Made by a program: the position numbers and the translations under genes. The notes beneath the pieces were generated by a model. It was given only the letters and a program-made list of their open reading frames with translations, was not told the DNA's origin and did not search any database. From Aquirufa beregesia (GTDB taxonomy: Bacteria > Bacteroidota > Bacteroidia > Cytophagales > Spirosomataceae), in contig NZ_SEWW01000006.1 of assembly GCF_011090385.1 (NCBI RefSeq), forward strand, positions 62,001 through 126,000: a stretch of DNA of 64,000 bases, given 5' to 3'. This document shows positions 10,034 through 18,794 of this stretch, piece after piece; positions within the stretch are counted from its first letter, which is position 1; every line of letters begins with the position of its first letter.

Positions 10034-11509
10034 CTATTTTCTTAGGGATTTATCTACTTCATTGGCTACCACCAATCCAGAAATTAAGGAAGGTGGAACA
10101 CCTGGGCCTGGAACAGTCAATTGGCCCGTGTAATACAAATTATCTAATTTCTTATTTTTCAAACTAGGTTTTAAAATAGCGGTTTGAAATAAGGTATTGG
10201 CTAATCCATAGGCATTCCCCTTAAATGCATGGTAATCCGACATAAAATCTTGATGCGCATAAGAACGCTTATACACAATAAAATCTCGAATATTTTCTCC
10301 ACAATATGCTTCTAAGCGATCCATTAACTGAAGGAAATACTTTTCCCTGTGTGCTTCTGTATCTTCTAAATTGGGAGCGATAGGTATCAACAAAAAGAGG
10401 TTTTCACATCCTTCTGGTGCTACGGAGGGGTCTGTGACTGAAGGGGCACTGGCATAAAATAAGGGTTCCGACGGCCAGGATGGATCAGTATAAATCTCGT
10501 GAGAATGCACAGAAAAATCACGATCAAAAAACAAATTATGATGTTTCAGTTTGGGTAGACGTTTGGAAATACCTAGATAAAACAACAAGGATGAGGGAGC
10601 CATGACACGCTTATCCCAATACTCCTCAGAATAGTTTCTGAAATCATCTCCTAACAATTGTTCTACCCAATGGTAATCCGCACTGGCCACCACCATATCT
10701 GCTTCAATTAAGCCCTTGGCAGTCTTTACCGCCCGAACATGTTTATTGACTATTTCAAAGCCTTTTACTTCGGCATTATAAGTAAACTTCACTTGCTTTT
10801 CTTCTGCCAAGGCAACCATGCCATTCACAATCTGGTGCATTCCACCCATGGGGTACCAGGTTCCCAGCGTTATCTCAGCAAAATTCATCAAACTATACAT
10901 AGCTGGTGTATTTTGTGATATGGCTCCTAAAAACAAAATGGGGAATTCCATTAATTTCAAAATGGTTTCCGACTTAAAAAATTTACGGATATGCTTATAA
11001 AAGGAGGAAAAGACATCCATCCGGATGGCATCCACTAACAGCTTTAAACTTAAAAATTCTGTGATTTTCACCGAAGGGCGCCAAACAAAATCCTGAATAC
11101 CCACGCGATACTTATAGGCGGCTTGTTTTAAAAATTTGTCTAATTGAGCGGAAGCTCCTTCCTCATACGATTCAAACAGGGCTTTAATTCCCTCCATGTC
11201 AGCAGGAATATCAATAACCTCTGAATCAGACAATATGACTGAATAGGATGGGTCTAGACGTTTCAGTTCATAATAATCAGAAGGCTTTTTTCCAAATTTA
11301 CTAAAATAGATTTCAAAAATGTCAGGCATCCAATACCAGCTTGGACCCATATCAAATACAAATCCCCCTTCTCTAAAAACTCGGGCTCTTCCTCCTGGTT
11401 CTGCATTCTTTTCCAATACCTGTACCTCATATCCTAGGTTGGCCAAAGCTGTCGCCGTCGATATTCCTGAAAAGCCAGCACCAATAACAATTACCTTTTT
11501 CTTTTTCAT
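10034..11509 (-). CDS. crtI: Phytoene desaturase (CrtI-type FAD oxidoreductase)
   Basis: Introduces conjugated double bonds into phytoene at the membrane. The N-terminal FAD dinucleotide fold is clear (VIVIGAGFSGISTA, residues 6-19) followed by the GGRARVF motif. The C-terminal bacterial-type desaturase signature is GLANTLFQTAILKPS followed by LYYTGQLTVPGPGVPPSLISG. The ATG at 11509 gives 491 residues starting at MKKKKVIVIGAG; a TTG nine bases upstream is less likely. It heads the crtI-crtB unit and is separated from the upstream sigma factor gene by a hairpin terminator and its own promoter. Confidence 0.95.
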   Translation of the reverse strand: MKKKKVIVIGAGFSGISTATALANLGYEVQVLEKNAEPGGRARVFREGGFVFDMGPSWYWMPDIFEIYFSKFGKKPSDYYELKRLDPSYSVILSDSEVIDIPADMEGIKALFESYEEGASAQLDKFLKQAAYKYRVGIQDFVWRPSVKITEFLSLKLLVDAIRMDVFSSFYKHIRKFFKSETILKLMEFPILFLGAISQNTPAMYSLMNFAEITLGTWYPMGGMHQIVNGMVALAEEKQVKFTYNAEVKGFEIVNKHVRAVKTAKGLIEADMVVASADYHWVEQLLGDDFRNYSEEYWDKRVMAPSSLLFYLGISKRLPKLKHHNLFFDRDFSVHSHEIYTDPSWPSEPLFYASAPSVTDPSVAPEGCENLFLLIPIAPNLEDTEAHREKYFLQLMDRLEAYCGENIRDFIVYKRSYAHQDFMSDYHAFKGNAYGLANTLFQTAILKPSLKNKKLDNLYYTGQLTVPGPGVPPSLISGLVVANEVDKSLRK

Positions 11510-11533
11510 CCTATCCAATTAACCGAACCTAAA

Positions 11534-11568
11534 CAAATATAACCATCTTTTGAAAAGAGCTGCGCAGC
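11534..11568 (-). promoter_or_regulatory. crtI promoter with palindromic -33 region
   Basis: The -7 element TATATTTG (minus strand, 11534-11541) is a full match to TAnnTTTG. Where the TTTG element would be expected (about 11560) there is instead a perfect 10-bp palindrome GCTGCGCAGC (11559-11568), flanked by the imperfect palindrome CTTTTGAAAAG (11547-11557). A missing -33 element replaced by palindromes suggests a regulator-dependent promoter; this is inference. Confidence 0.5.
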
Positions 11569-11575
11569 GTAAAAG

Positions 11576-11602
11576 AAAAAGCCAGACAAAATCTGACTTT
11601 TT
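11576..11602 (-). terminator. Hairpin terminator between ECF sigma gene and crtI
   Basis: On the minus strand AAAAAG-CAGA pairs with TCTG-CTTTTT around a 5-base loop with one mismatch, and the hairpin is followed by a T-rich tract. It should end the sigma factor transcript before crtI. Confidence 0.65.
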
Positions 11603-11646
11603 ACTTATTTCTTCTGTTAACCAAAAAACTAATCAATTCTGAAATT

Positions 11647-12150
11647 TTACGCGTACATGTATAACTTTTTCTTTAATTCCTTACGGGCAATATGGATTCG
11701 ATTTTTAACCGTACCAATAGGCAAGTCCAATTTCTCCGAAATCTCATGGTATTTAAATCCTCTGAAATACATCAAAAAGGGTAATCGATACATCTCATCT
11801 GTTTGATCTAAAGCCTTTTCCAAATCTTCACGCACAAACTCAGATAATGCTCCATTGATTTGTAAAGATTCTTGTGAGTTAATGAAGTGTAAATTCTCAG
11901 TAGTATCAATAAAGGTATTTCGACGAACCATTCGCTGGTATTGCGTAATGAACGTGTTTTTCATGATGGTAAACAACCAAGCTTTTAAATTAGTCCCTTC
12001 TGCATACTTTTCACGGTTGGAATATGCCTTAACCAAGGTGTCTTGTACCAAGTCATTGGCATCATCCATGTCTTTTGTTAAACGTAATGCAAAGGGCTTC
12101 AAAAACTTAGAAAAGCTTCCAACCTGATACGTAAATTCAAGAGCTGTCAT
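11647..12150 (-). CDS. ECF-type RNA polymerase sigma factor next to carotenoid genes
   Basis: Small sigma-70 family factor of 167 residues from the ATG at 12150 (a TTG six bases upstream is the alternative). Region 2 is seen in DDANDLVQDTLVKAYSN and LKAWLFTIMKNTFI; region 4 is seen in YRLPFLMYFRGFKYHEIS and LPIGTVKNRIHIARKELKK. No anti-sigma gene lies beside it. It has a consensus promoter (12174-12203) and is followed by a terminator, then by crtI-crtB on the same strand. Control of carotenoid synthesis, as known for light-induced ECF systems, is possible but not shown. Confidence 0.92.
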   Translation of the reverse strand: MTALEFTYQVGSFSKFLKPFALRLTKDMDDANDLVQDTLVKAYSNREKYAEGTNLKAWLFTIMKNTFITQYQRMVRRNTFIDTTENLHFINSQESLQINGALSEFVREDLEKALDQTDEMYRLPFLMYFRGFKYHEISEKLDLPIGTVKNRIHIARKELKKKLYMYA

Positions 12151-12173
12151 ATACAATGTGTTATTTTGTTTAA

Positions 12174-12203
12174 CAAATTTATAAAAAGATTAAACAAAAC
12201 AAA
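12174..12203 (-). promoter_or_regulatory. Consensus Bacteroidota promoter of the ECF sigma gene
   Basis: Minus strand TTTG (12200-12203), an 18-base spacer, then TAAATTTG (12174-12181), matching TTTG/TAnnTTTG. The leader to the ATG at 12150 is about 15-20 bases, which supports that start. Confidence 0.6.
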
Positions 12204-12345
12204 TTATTATTTAAAAAAATAATCGTTGAAACCCTCGAATTGGTCGTCCCAAAAAGCTCAATCATCGGTTATCTGCTCACTCCATTGGGCAAAAAAATAA
12301 AATGAGTGTATATTTAAATCCCCATCTGAAATAGATGGTATTCGC

Positions 12346-14679
12346 ATGAAATTAAAATCCCTGATATTATTTTTCTTCTTGCTACTGCTTTTTCACGAAT
12401 CATATTCGCAGAAGAACTGTTTTTGTACCCTTCAAGGTAAAGTATCCTCCATCGAAAATCGTGAAAAAATCAAAGGGGCATATGTCTATTTAAAAGGCAC
12501 CAATTTTGCCGTGCAAACGGATTCATTGGGTTTTTTTTCCATTAAAAAAATATGCCCAGGTTCTTATACCTTAGTCTGTGAAATGAGCAGCTATGACCCT
12601 GTAGAAATCAAGGTCAATCTAAGCAATCAACACGAAGAAAATATTGCTCTGCATGTACATGATGAACATTTGCAAGAAGTAGTGGTCAGCGGAAAAAGAA
12701 ATGAAACTAGTGCCCAAATGCGCGGCTCGCTAAGTACTGAGGAAAGAAAAGAAAGGGATGGTTTAAATTTAGGTGAAATGCTCAAAGGTATTTCAGGAGT
12801 TCAAAGCTTACAAACTGGAAGTACCATTTCCAAACCTGTCATACATGGCATGCACTCCAGTCGAGTGATTATACTCAATCAAGGTGTTCGTCAAGAAGGT
12901 CAAAACTGGGGTAGCGAACATGCTCCTGAAGTAGATCCTTTTGTTAGTAAAAATATTCAGGTGATTAAAGGGCCTGCTGGTTTGCGATATGGTGGTGATG
13001 CCATTGGAGGTATTGTCATGTTAGAACCCAACGCTCTTCCAGACACGAGTGGCGTTACAGGTGAACTCCAAAGTATTTATTTCACCAATGGCCGTCAGTG
13101 GGTAGGCTCAGGAAGCGTGGAAGGAGGCTTCGCTAACGCGAAAGGCTGGGGTTGGCGCGTTCAAGGAACAATCAAAAATGGAGGAAATATTCATTCTGCC
13201 AACTATTATTTAGCCAATACTGGTGTGCAAGAGCAAAATTTTTCTAGCCAATTAGGTTATAAAACACGTCAATTGGGAGCTGACCTATTCTATAGTCGAT
13301 TCCATACTGTTCTCGGTATCTTTCTTGGCTCTCATATTGGAAACGTAAATGATTTAGAAAGATCAATTGAATTGTCTAGGCCTTTAGAACAATTTACTCC
13401 AAGGGAATTTATTCGAAGCATCGATCGACCTAACCAAGATGTGATCCATGATTTATTAAAGTTTAAAAGCTTTTATCAAGTTTTTACCCATTATGCTTTG
13501 CGACTCACCCTGGCTCATCAAACAGATGAACGTTTAGAACTGGATGTTCTGCGGGCAGGAAAAAACATCAACACCTTAAGCTTTCAATTAAGTACTTGGA
13601 ATGGAGAACTCCTATTGGACGGAGCTAATTCCAGTCAATTATGGAAAGGGCAATTTGGGTTAACCTTTTCGCTACAAGACAATATCACTTCGGGAAATCG
13701 AGTAAATACTCCTACCTTGATCACCAGTTTATTGCCTAATTATGAACAAAATAACCTAGGATTATTTGCCATTGAGAGAATGGTCAAAGAAAAATGGGAA
13801 TTGGAATTAGGGCTTCGATTGGATCAAAAGCAAATTGTGACCCACCGACCTATCAAAAACTACTCTTTCATCATAGACCAAGATGTGAAAAATTTTACAG
13901 GCTTATCTGGTAGCGCAGGCTTAAAATACCATTGGTTAGATAATTTAGAAAGTCACTTTATTTTAGCAAGGGCATTTAGAGCTCCGGGGGCCAATGAATT
14001 ATTCTCCAATGGTGTTCACCATGGAGCGGCCGCTTACGAAATTGGTCAACCCAACTTAAAAGGCGAAACAGCAACCAACTTAAGTCTTACCACTCAATAT
14101 AACGTGGAAAAATGGGACATCGAATTAGGCTTGTACAGTAATCATATTCAGGATTTCATCTACTTACGTCCCATGGTGAATGATGGTCAAGCCGTCTATA
14201 TCATAACGCTACGTGGAATTTTCCCCGGATTCACCTATGAACAAATCAATGCCCGATTCAATGGGTTAGATGGGCAAATTTCTTACCATCTTAGTCCCAA
14301 AATTTCCTTGCAACAGAAAACAAGCTTGGTCAGAGCTTTTAATACCAATAACCAAGAATATATGGTCAACATTCCAGCTGACCGTTTTGAATATTTGATC
14401 CGATATCAATTCAACAATAACAAACAATATATCAGCGCAGGGCTCACTCAAGTTTCACGTCAAAGTCGGGTGGAAGCAGGTTCCGACTATGCCGTGCCAC
14501 CCGCTGGCTATCAATTAGTGCAACTCAACTGGGGATATCAATTCCATAAACTGGATGTGGGAATACGCATTACCAATGCCCTCAATGAATCGTATCGAGA
14601 TTACTTGAATAGATTCCGCTATTATACCGATGACCAAGGACGAAATATCCAATTGAGAGTAGCTTACAAATTCAGTTAA
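12346..14679 (+). CDS. TonB-dependent outer-membrane receptor
   Basis: Outer-membrane importer of 777 residues. Order: signal peptide (about 1-21), carboxypeptidase-regulatory-like beta-sandwich (about 28-112), plug domain (about 125-235, with PVIHGMHSSRVIILNQG and IQVIKGPAGLRYGGDAIGG), then a 22-strand-type barrel ending in an aromatic terminal strand (LRVAYKFS). The NWGSEHAPEVDPF segment resembles receptors annotated for metals or metal chelates, but the ligand cannot be assigned. No SusD partner is adjacent. The upstream 195 bases hold the divergent sigma factor promoter, and a short inverted repeat CCATCT/AGATGG lies just before the ATG. Its stop directly abuts the stop of the convergent EnvC-like gene. 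Confidence 0.93.
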   Translation: MKLKSLILFFFLLLLFHESYSQKNCFCTLQGKVSSIENREKIKGAYVYLKGTNFAVQTDSLGFFSIKKICPGSYTLVCEMSSYDPVEIKVNLSNQHEENIALHVHDEHLQEVVVSGKRNETSAQMRGSLSTEERKERDGLNLGEMLKGISGVQSLQTGSTISKPVIHGMHSSRVIILNQGVRQEGQNWGSEHAPEVDPFVSKNIQVIKGPAGLRYGGDAIGGIVMLEPNALPDTSGVTGELQSIYFTNGRQWVGSGSVEGGFANAKGWGWRVQGTIKNGGNIHSANYYLANTGVQEQNFSSQLGYKTRQLGADLFYSRFHTVLGIFLGSHIGNVNDLERSIELSRPLEQFTPREFIRSIDRPNQDVIHDLLKFKSFYQVFTHYALRLTLAHQTDERLELDVLRAGKNINTLSFQLSTWNGELLLDGANSSQLWKGQFGLTFSLQDNITSGNRVNTPTLITSLLPNYEQNNLGLFAIERMVKEKWELELGLRLDQKQIVTHRPIKNYSFIIDQDVKNFTGLSGSAGLKYHWLDNLESHFILARAFRAPGANELFSNGVHHGAAAYEIGQPNLKGETATNLSLTTQYNVEKWDIELGLYSNHIQDFIYLRPMVNDGQAVYIITLRGIFPGFTYEQINARFNGLDGQISYHLSPKISLQQKTSLVRAFNTNNQEYMVNIPADRFEYLIRYQFNNNKQYISAGLTQVSRQSRVEAGSDYAVPPAGYQLVQLNWGYQFHKLDVGIRITNALNESYRDYLNRFRYYTDDQGRNIQLRVAYKFS

Positions 14680-16086
14680 TTATCTTCTCAACCATTGCTC
14701 AGGATTCTGGCGAATGGTGTTTTTCCACACTTGAAAATTAATTTCTGCAGTACCGTCATCATCTGATGCCACACTGCCTATTCGCTGGCCTGTACGAACA
14801 CGCTGTCCCGTGGAAACCGAGACATTATCCAACTTACTATAGACGGTAAAGTAATCTCCATGCTGGATAGCCACTACCATATTAATACCAGGTATATTCA
14901 CCACCGACTGGACTATTCCCTCATAGACAGAATGTACGGGAGAGCCTGGAGCAGTTTGAATATCAATACCATTATTATTAATCATCACCCCTTTTAAAAT
15001 AGGGTGTTTATGTACACCAAAGTGGTCTGAAATAAAGCCTGAAGGTACAGGAAAAGGCATTCTACCCCGTAAAGCTCCAAAGGAACTAGCTAGTTTAGCT
15101 TCTTCCGCATTCATATAGTAAATATTCTTTTCCAAAGGTACCGTTTTGATTTCTTCTACTTTCTCTGCCACTTTTGCCTTAGCTAGCTCTTTTTTATCCT
15201 CAGCGGTTTCAATTCTTGTCTCTGATTTAGCCTCATCTTTACCCGACTTTTCACTGTATTTGGGTAAGGTGCCATCTCCCTTTAAGGTCGGCAATGAAGG
15301 TTTATTAACTTCTAATTTTCTGGCTTGCTGAGCTAGTCGTAATCGCCTCTCTCTTTCCTGACTTTTTTGAATTTCTCTAGCCACAATACCCGCTATCAAA
15401 TTGTCCAATTTGCGAATCGCTAATTTCTTTCGCTCTAATTCAATGCGTAATTTCTTTTCTTGCTGGGTTAAGACCGTAACTACTTTGTCCTCCTTGGTTT
15501 TCAGAACTTCCAAATTCTTTTTCTCCTTTTCCTTCTCCACCAATACCTTTTTTTCCTCCGTTTTCTTAAAAATCACCTGCTGCTCCTTGGACATCAAATC
15601 CTGACGGGTCTGAAATATCTTATGTGCTTGGGCTTTGCGGTTACTAGTAAACTGACGTAGATAATCAAAGCGACGCGTAAATTCCCCAAGGTTAGAGGAA
15701 AGTAACAAGAAACTTAACTTATTATACACCGTGGATGTCTTTTGAGCCTCAAATAACATTTGAGCATACATCCGTTTTAACTTTTTCAACTTGGCGGCCA
15801 ATACGTCACTTTCTTGACGGAGCTTATTGGCTTCTTGTGCCAATAACTTTTGGTTCTCACTCAAAATACCGATTTGCTTTTTCTGAACCCCGATCTGCTC
15901 TTTCAATACATTCAATTTCCCTAATGAGGCTTTTTTCTTCTTGGAAGTACGAGAAATGATGCTGTTTAACTCTTTAATCTTGGCTAAATTTTCCTTCTTT
16001 TGACGTTCCAATTGCTCTCTTTTATCCACTTGGGCATCCATGGAAAAAGCTAGCAATAAACAGAATAGAAAAGCAATGTATTTCAA
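14680..16086 (-). CDS. EnvC-like murein hydrolase activator (degenerate M23/LytM)
   Basis: Exported coiled-coil protein with a C-terminal LytM domain, 468 residues. Signal peptide about 1-18; long charged coiled coil about 20-250; low-complexity Lys/Glu linker about 260-320; LytM domain about 345-468. The zinc ligands of active M23 peptidases are replaced: NNNGIDIQ stands where HxxxD is expected, YSKL where YAHL is usual, and EINFQVW in place of HLHFE. This is the pattern of catalytically dead activators such as E. coli EnvC, which stimulate amidases during cell separation. It follows the TPR and DUF4292 lipoprotein genes in one leftward run. Confidence 0.9.
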   Translation of the reverse strand: MKYIAFLFCLLLAFSMDAQVDKREQLERQKKENLAKIKELNSIISRTSKKKKASLGKLNVLKEQIGVQKKQIGILSENQKLLAQEANKLRQESDVLAAKLKKLKRMYAQMLFEAQKTSTVYNKLSFLLLSSNLGEFTRRFDYLRQFTSNRKAQAHKIFQTRQDLMSKEQQVIFKKTEEKKVLVEKEKEKKNLEVLKTKEDKVVTVLTQQEKKLRIELERKKLAIRKLDNLIAGIVAREIQKSQERERRLRLAQQARKLEVNKPSLPTLKGDGTLPKYSEKSGKDEAKSETRIETAEDKKELAKAKVAEKVEEIKTVPLEKNIYYMNAEEAKLASSFGALRGRMPFPVPSGFISDHFGVHKHPILKGVMINNNGIDIQTAPGSPVHSVYEGIVQSVVNIPGINMVVAIQHGDYFTVYSKLDNVSVSTGQRVRTGQRIGSVASDDDGTAEINFQVWKNTIRQNPEQWLRR

Positions 16087-16097
16087 GGTTTTAGGAT

Positions 16098-16943
16098 TTA
16101 TTTGTTCAGGTATTTAGCTGGAACTTTAAAAGGAAATTCCAATGGGTTTTCTAACAATTCTACTTTAGAATACTTGATACTAATGAGTGTTTTTACCACT
16201 TTATTGTCCTTGTCCTTCACATCTAAGGTAATTTGACTGGAAAAAGGGAATAAAAATTGGTTAATCGTAGCAAAATCTTCATAATCCAAGGTCAATTTAT
16301 TTTCTGTTGGACCATCATTAACCAATAATTTTTTCAACTTTCTATTAGGCCCTACATAATTATCAATTTGAATTCGACCTTCATCTTGCTTCAAAATATA
16401 ATTTTCATTTTCCCGAATTACTCTGGAATTATTCTTCTTAAATGGTTGATTCCCCACAATTAAAGATTGTAAAATTTCATAGGTAATCTTAAAGCCCATT
16501 TTGGTACTTAAACTATCATAGGTCAAGTTAAAATACTCACTATTAATTTTATGAAAAAACTGAACTCGATCTTTAGAAAAAAGTCCTGTAGCTCCCGTAA
16601 TCATGGACACCGAAATATTCATCCAGATTAAACTATCTTTTTTCATCCGTATATCCACCGTATAAGTATCTGAATTGGAATTGGTCTTCCAAAGTACCTT
16701 AGATTTTGCCTTTAGATAATTGAAATTCAAATCTTCAGTAGCAACTTTAGGTTCTTCTACAACCGGCTGAACTTCGACCACTTCTGGCTTTTTTTCTACT
16801 ATGACCGTAGTATCTTTAGCAACGATGGTATCGCTTACAGCGACAGTTTCCACAGGGAGAGTCCCAACCTTCTTCCCACAGGATTGAAAAAGGATGAATA
16901 AACCAAAAAGTAAAATATTCTTCCAGTGGCTTAAATTTGGCAT
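16098..16943 (-). CDS. DUF4292-type lipoprotein
   Basis: Predicted lipoprotein of 281 residues from the ATG at 16943, giving MPNLSHWKNILLFGLFILF followed by QSC, a plausible lipobox with Cys22. A TTG at 17000 would overlap the upstream TPR gene and spoil the signal sequence. A Val/Glu/Pro-rich linker (about 30-75) precedes a beta-rich domain with DSLIWMNIS, a pattern shared with DUF4292 proteins, which I believe are related to the LolA/LolB fold. A role in lipoprotein or lipid handling at the outer membrane would fit its place between a TPR protein and the EnvC-like activator, but is inference. Confidence 0.78.
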   Translation of the reverse strand: MPNLSHWKNILLFGLFILFQSCGKKVGTLPVETVAVSDTIVAKDTTVIVEKKPEVVEVQPVVEEPKVATEDLNFNYLKAKSKVLWKTNSNSDTYTVDIRMKKDSLIWMNISVSMITGATGLFSKDRVQFFHKINSEYFNLTYDSLSTKMGFKITYEILQSLIVGNQPFKKNNSRVIRENENYILKQDEGRIQIDNYVGPNRKLKKLLVNDGPTENKLTLDYEDFATINQFLFPFSSQITLDVKDKDNKVVKTLISIKYSKVELLENPLEFPFKVPAKYLNK

Positions 16944-16971
16944 GCGATTATTTTTACAGCACAAAATTATC

Positions 16972-18690
16972 TCAATTTTCGATAATTTGCCTCTTCTCAA
17001 TCTTTTTAAATAAATTAGGACTAGCCCCTTCTAAACTTTTTGCTTTTTCCCAGGCCTTCACGGCCTCCTCTAACTTACCTAAGCGAAACAAGATATCTCC
17101 ATAATGTTCCCAAACAGTCGAACTACTTTGCTTCTCATCTTTCAGCGCTAATTCTATGTATTGTAAAGCTTTGTTATAGTCCTTTTGTTGATACAAAACC
17201 CAAGCAAACGTATCCAAATATGTCCCATTTTTAGGGAATTTATCGGTCAACAATTTGGCCATTTTAGCTGCCTTGTCTAATTTTTCCTTTCTTAACGACA
17301 AATAATAACTGTAATTATTTAAGACATGTTCTTCTTCGGGGCTTTTGGCCAATACCTTTTCGAAACTCATATCGGAATCTCGGTAATTTCCCAAAGCATG
17401 ATAAGCATCTCCCATCAAAGCAAACAATTGTACATACCAAGAATCTTTCTCTTGTACATAAGGACTGGCCGATTCAAAAGAAGCTAATGCTTCCTTACTT
17501 TTTCCCTGCATGTACTGTGCAAAACCCATTTGGAACCACAAAAACCCTTGGTTAGGATAAGCTTCTAGAGCTTCTCGCGTATGTACCTGAACACTATCCA
17601 AGGCATTCATTTCAAAATCTAATTGAATAATTCTTGTCCACACCTCAAACTTCCCTCCCCCATTTCGTGCTGCTTTAATATAGGCTTTTTGACCTTCTTG
17701 AAACTTGGAAATACTCATCCACAAATCTCCCTGCATGGCCACAAATCTAGGCTCTTTGGGAAAAGCAGTCACTGCCCTTTGCAGAAAAGCATAGGCTTTA
17801 TCCCAGTCACCTTGACCAGACATTAATTCAAATGTTTCTAGAGTTACCTGACTAAACAATTCAATGTGCATGTCTGAATCAGCTAAACAACGTTCCAAAA
17901 AGGAAAGTGCTTCCGCAAAATTCTTTTCATGTACTCGAACATTGGCATTCAACAAGGCTACTTGTCCATCATTGGGGAAATCTGTAGACAATTGTTCCAA
18001 AGCTAATTTAGCTCCTTTCCAAGTACTTAAATGCCACCAATATTCCATTTGTTCCCAGGCAAACAGGGGTTCTTCTGGGTTATTGGCTACAAAGTTCATT
18101 CCTTCCTGAATCGCCTCTTCCCACTGCTCATTCTTCAAATAAATGTATTGCTTCGTCCGAATGATCTCTGGAAAATCACCAATCCATGGCTCTGCTGATT
18201 TCAATGCCTTCAAGGCCTCATCGCCCTGATTATTCCAAAGGTAGGCCTGTGCTAATCGAAGATTCACATCTGGCTGCATGGAATCATATTGTATCAATTT
18301 TAAAAAACACGCAATGGCTTCTTTGGATTTTCGCTCCTGCAATAATAAATCACCATAAAGCAATCCATAATCCAAGGAATATGGAGAAAGCTCATTGGCC
18401 TTTTGAGCGTATTTTAATGCATTGATGGATTTACCTTGTGCTAAATAACATTTGGCTAAATAAAACGAAATGGAGGCTTCCTGAGGCATTTCTGCCAATA
18501 GTTGTTCCCATACTAAAATGGCCTCATCATAATCCTCTTTTAAATAATGGCGCATAGCTTCCGCCATCCACTCTTCTGCTCGAGCAGGAGAAAAAGCGGT
18601 GTTTTCCTTCTTGACTTTTTTCCCATTTTCCTGTGCGAACAGAGAACTGGAAAGCAAGCCAACTAAAAGTATTGGATAGAGGTATTTCAT
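16972..18690 (-). CDS. Exported tetratricopeptide-repeat protein
   Basis: 572-residue protein with a signal peptide (MKYLYPILLVGLLSSSLFAQ) and TPR units over most of its length, for example at about 35-105, 110-165, 325-440 and 480-560. TPR arrays act as protein-binding scaffolds; here it is probably periplasmic or outer-membrane associated. It is first of a leftward run TPR - DUF4292 lipoprotein - EnvC, with 28 bases to the next start, so a shared envelope function is likely. The partner protein cannot be named. Confidence 0.85.
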   Translation of the reverse strand: MKYLYPILLVGLLSSSLFAQENGKKVKKENTAFSPARAEEWMAEAMRHYLKEDYDEAILVWEQLLAEMPQEASISFYLAKCYLAQGKSINALKYAQKANELSPYSLDYGLLYGDLLLQERKSKEAIACFLKLIQYDSMQPDVNLRLAQAYLWNNQGDEALKALKSAEPWIGDFPEIIRTKQYIYLKNEQWEEAIQEGMNFVANNPEEPLFAWEQMEYWWHLSTWKGAKLALEQLSTDFPNDGQVALLNANVRVHEKNFAEALSFLERCLADSDMHIELFSQVTLETFELMSGQGDWDKAYAFLQRAVTAFPKEPRFVAMQGDLWMSISKFQEGQKAYIKAARNGGGKFEVWTRIIQLDFEMNALDSVQVHTREALEAYPNQGFLWFQMGFAQYMQGKSKEALASFESASPYVQEKDSWYVQLFALMGDAYHALGNYRDSDMSFEKVLAKSPEEEHVLNNYSYYLSLRKEKLDKAAKMAKLLTDKFPKNGTYLDTFAWVLYQQKDYNKALQYIELALKDEKQSSSTVWEHYGDILFRLGKLEEAVKAWEKAKSLEGASPNLFKKIEKRQIIEN

Positions 18691-18794
18691 AAAAGTTCGA
18701 ATATACCGAAATACCCCGAATCCTTTTCAAAATTTCGAATGAAATGCGCTGTATATGAGCAGAATTGAATAGATTCGTTAAAATAATTGATCAA

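Noticed and set aside
12204-12345. Riboswitch upstream of the TonB receptor (such as a cobalamin type)
   Set aside because: Too short and without conserved box elements; only a 6-bp hairpin beside the ATG is seen.
14680-16086. Active M23 endopeptidase
   Set aside because: All expected zinc ligands are substituted, so an activator role fits better.
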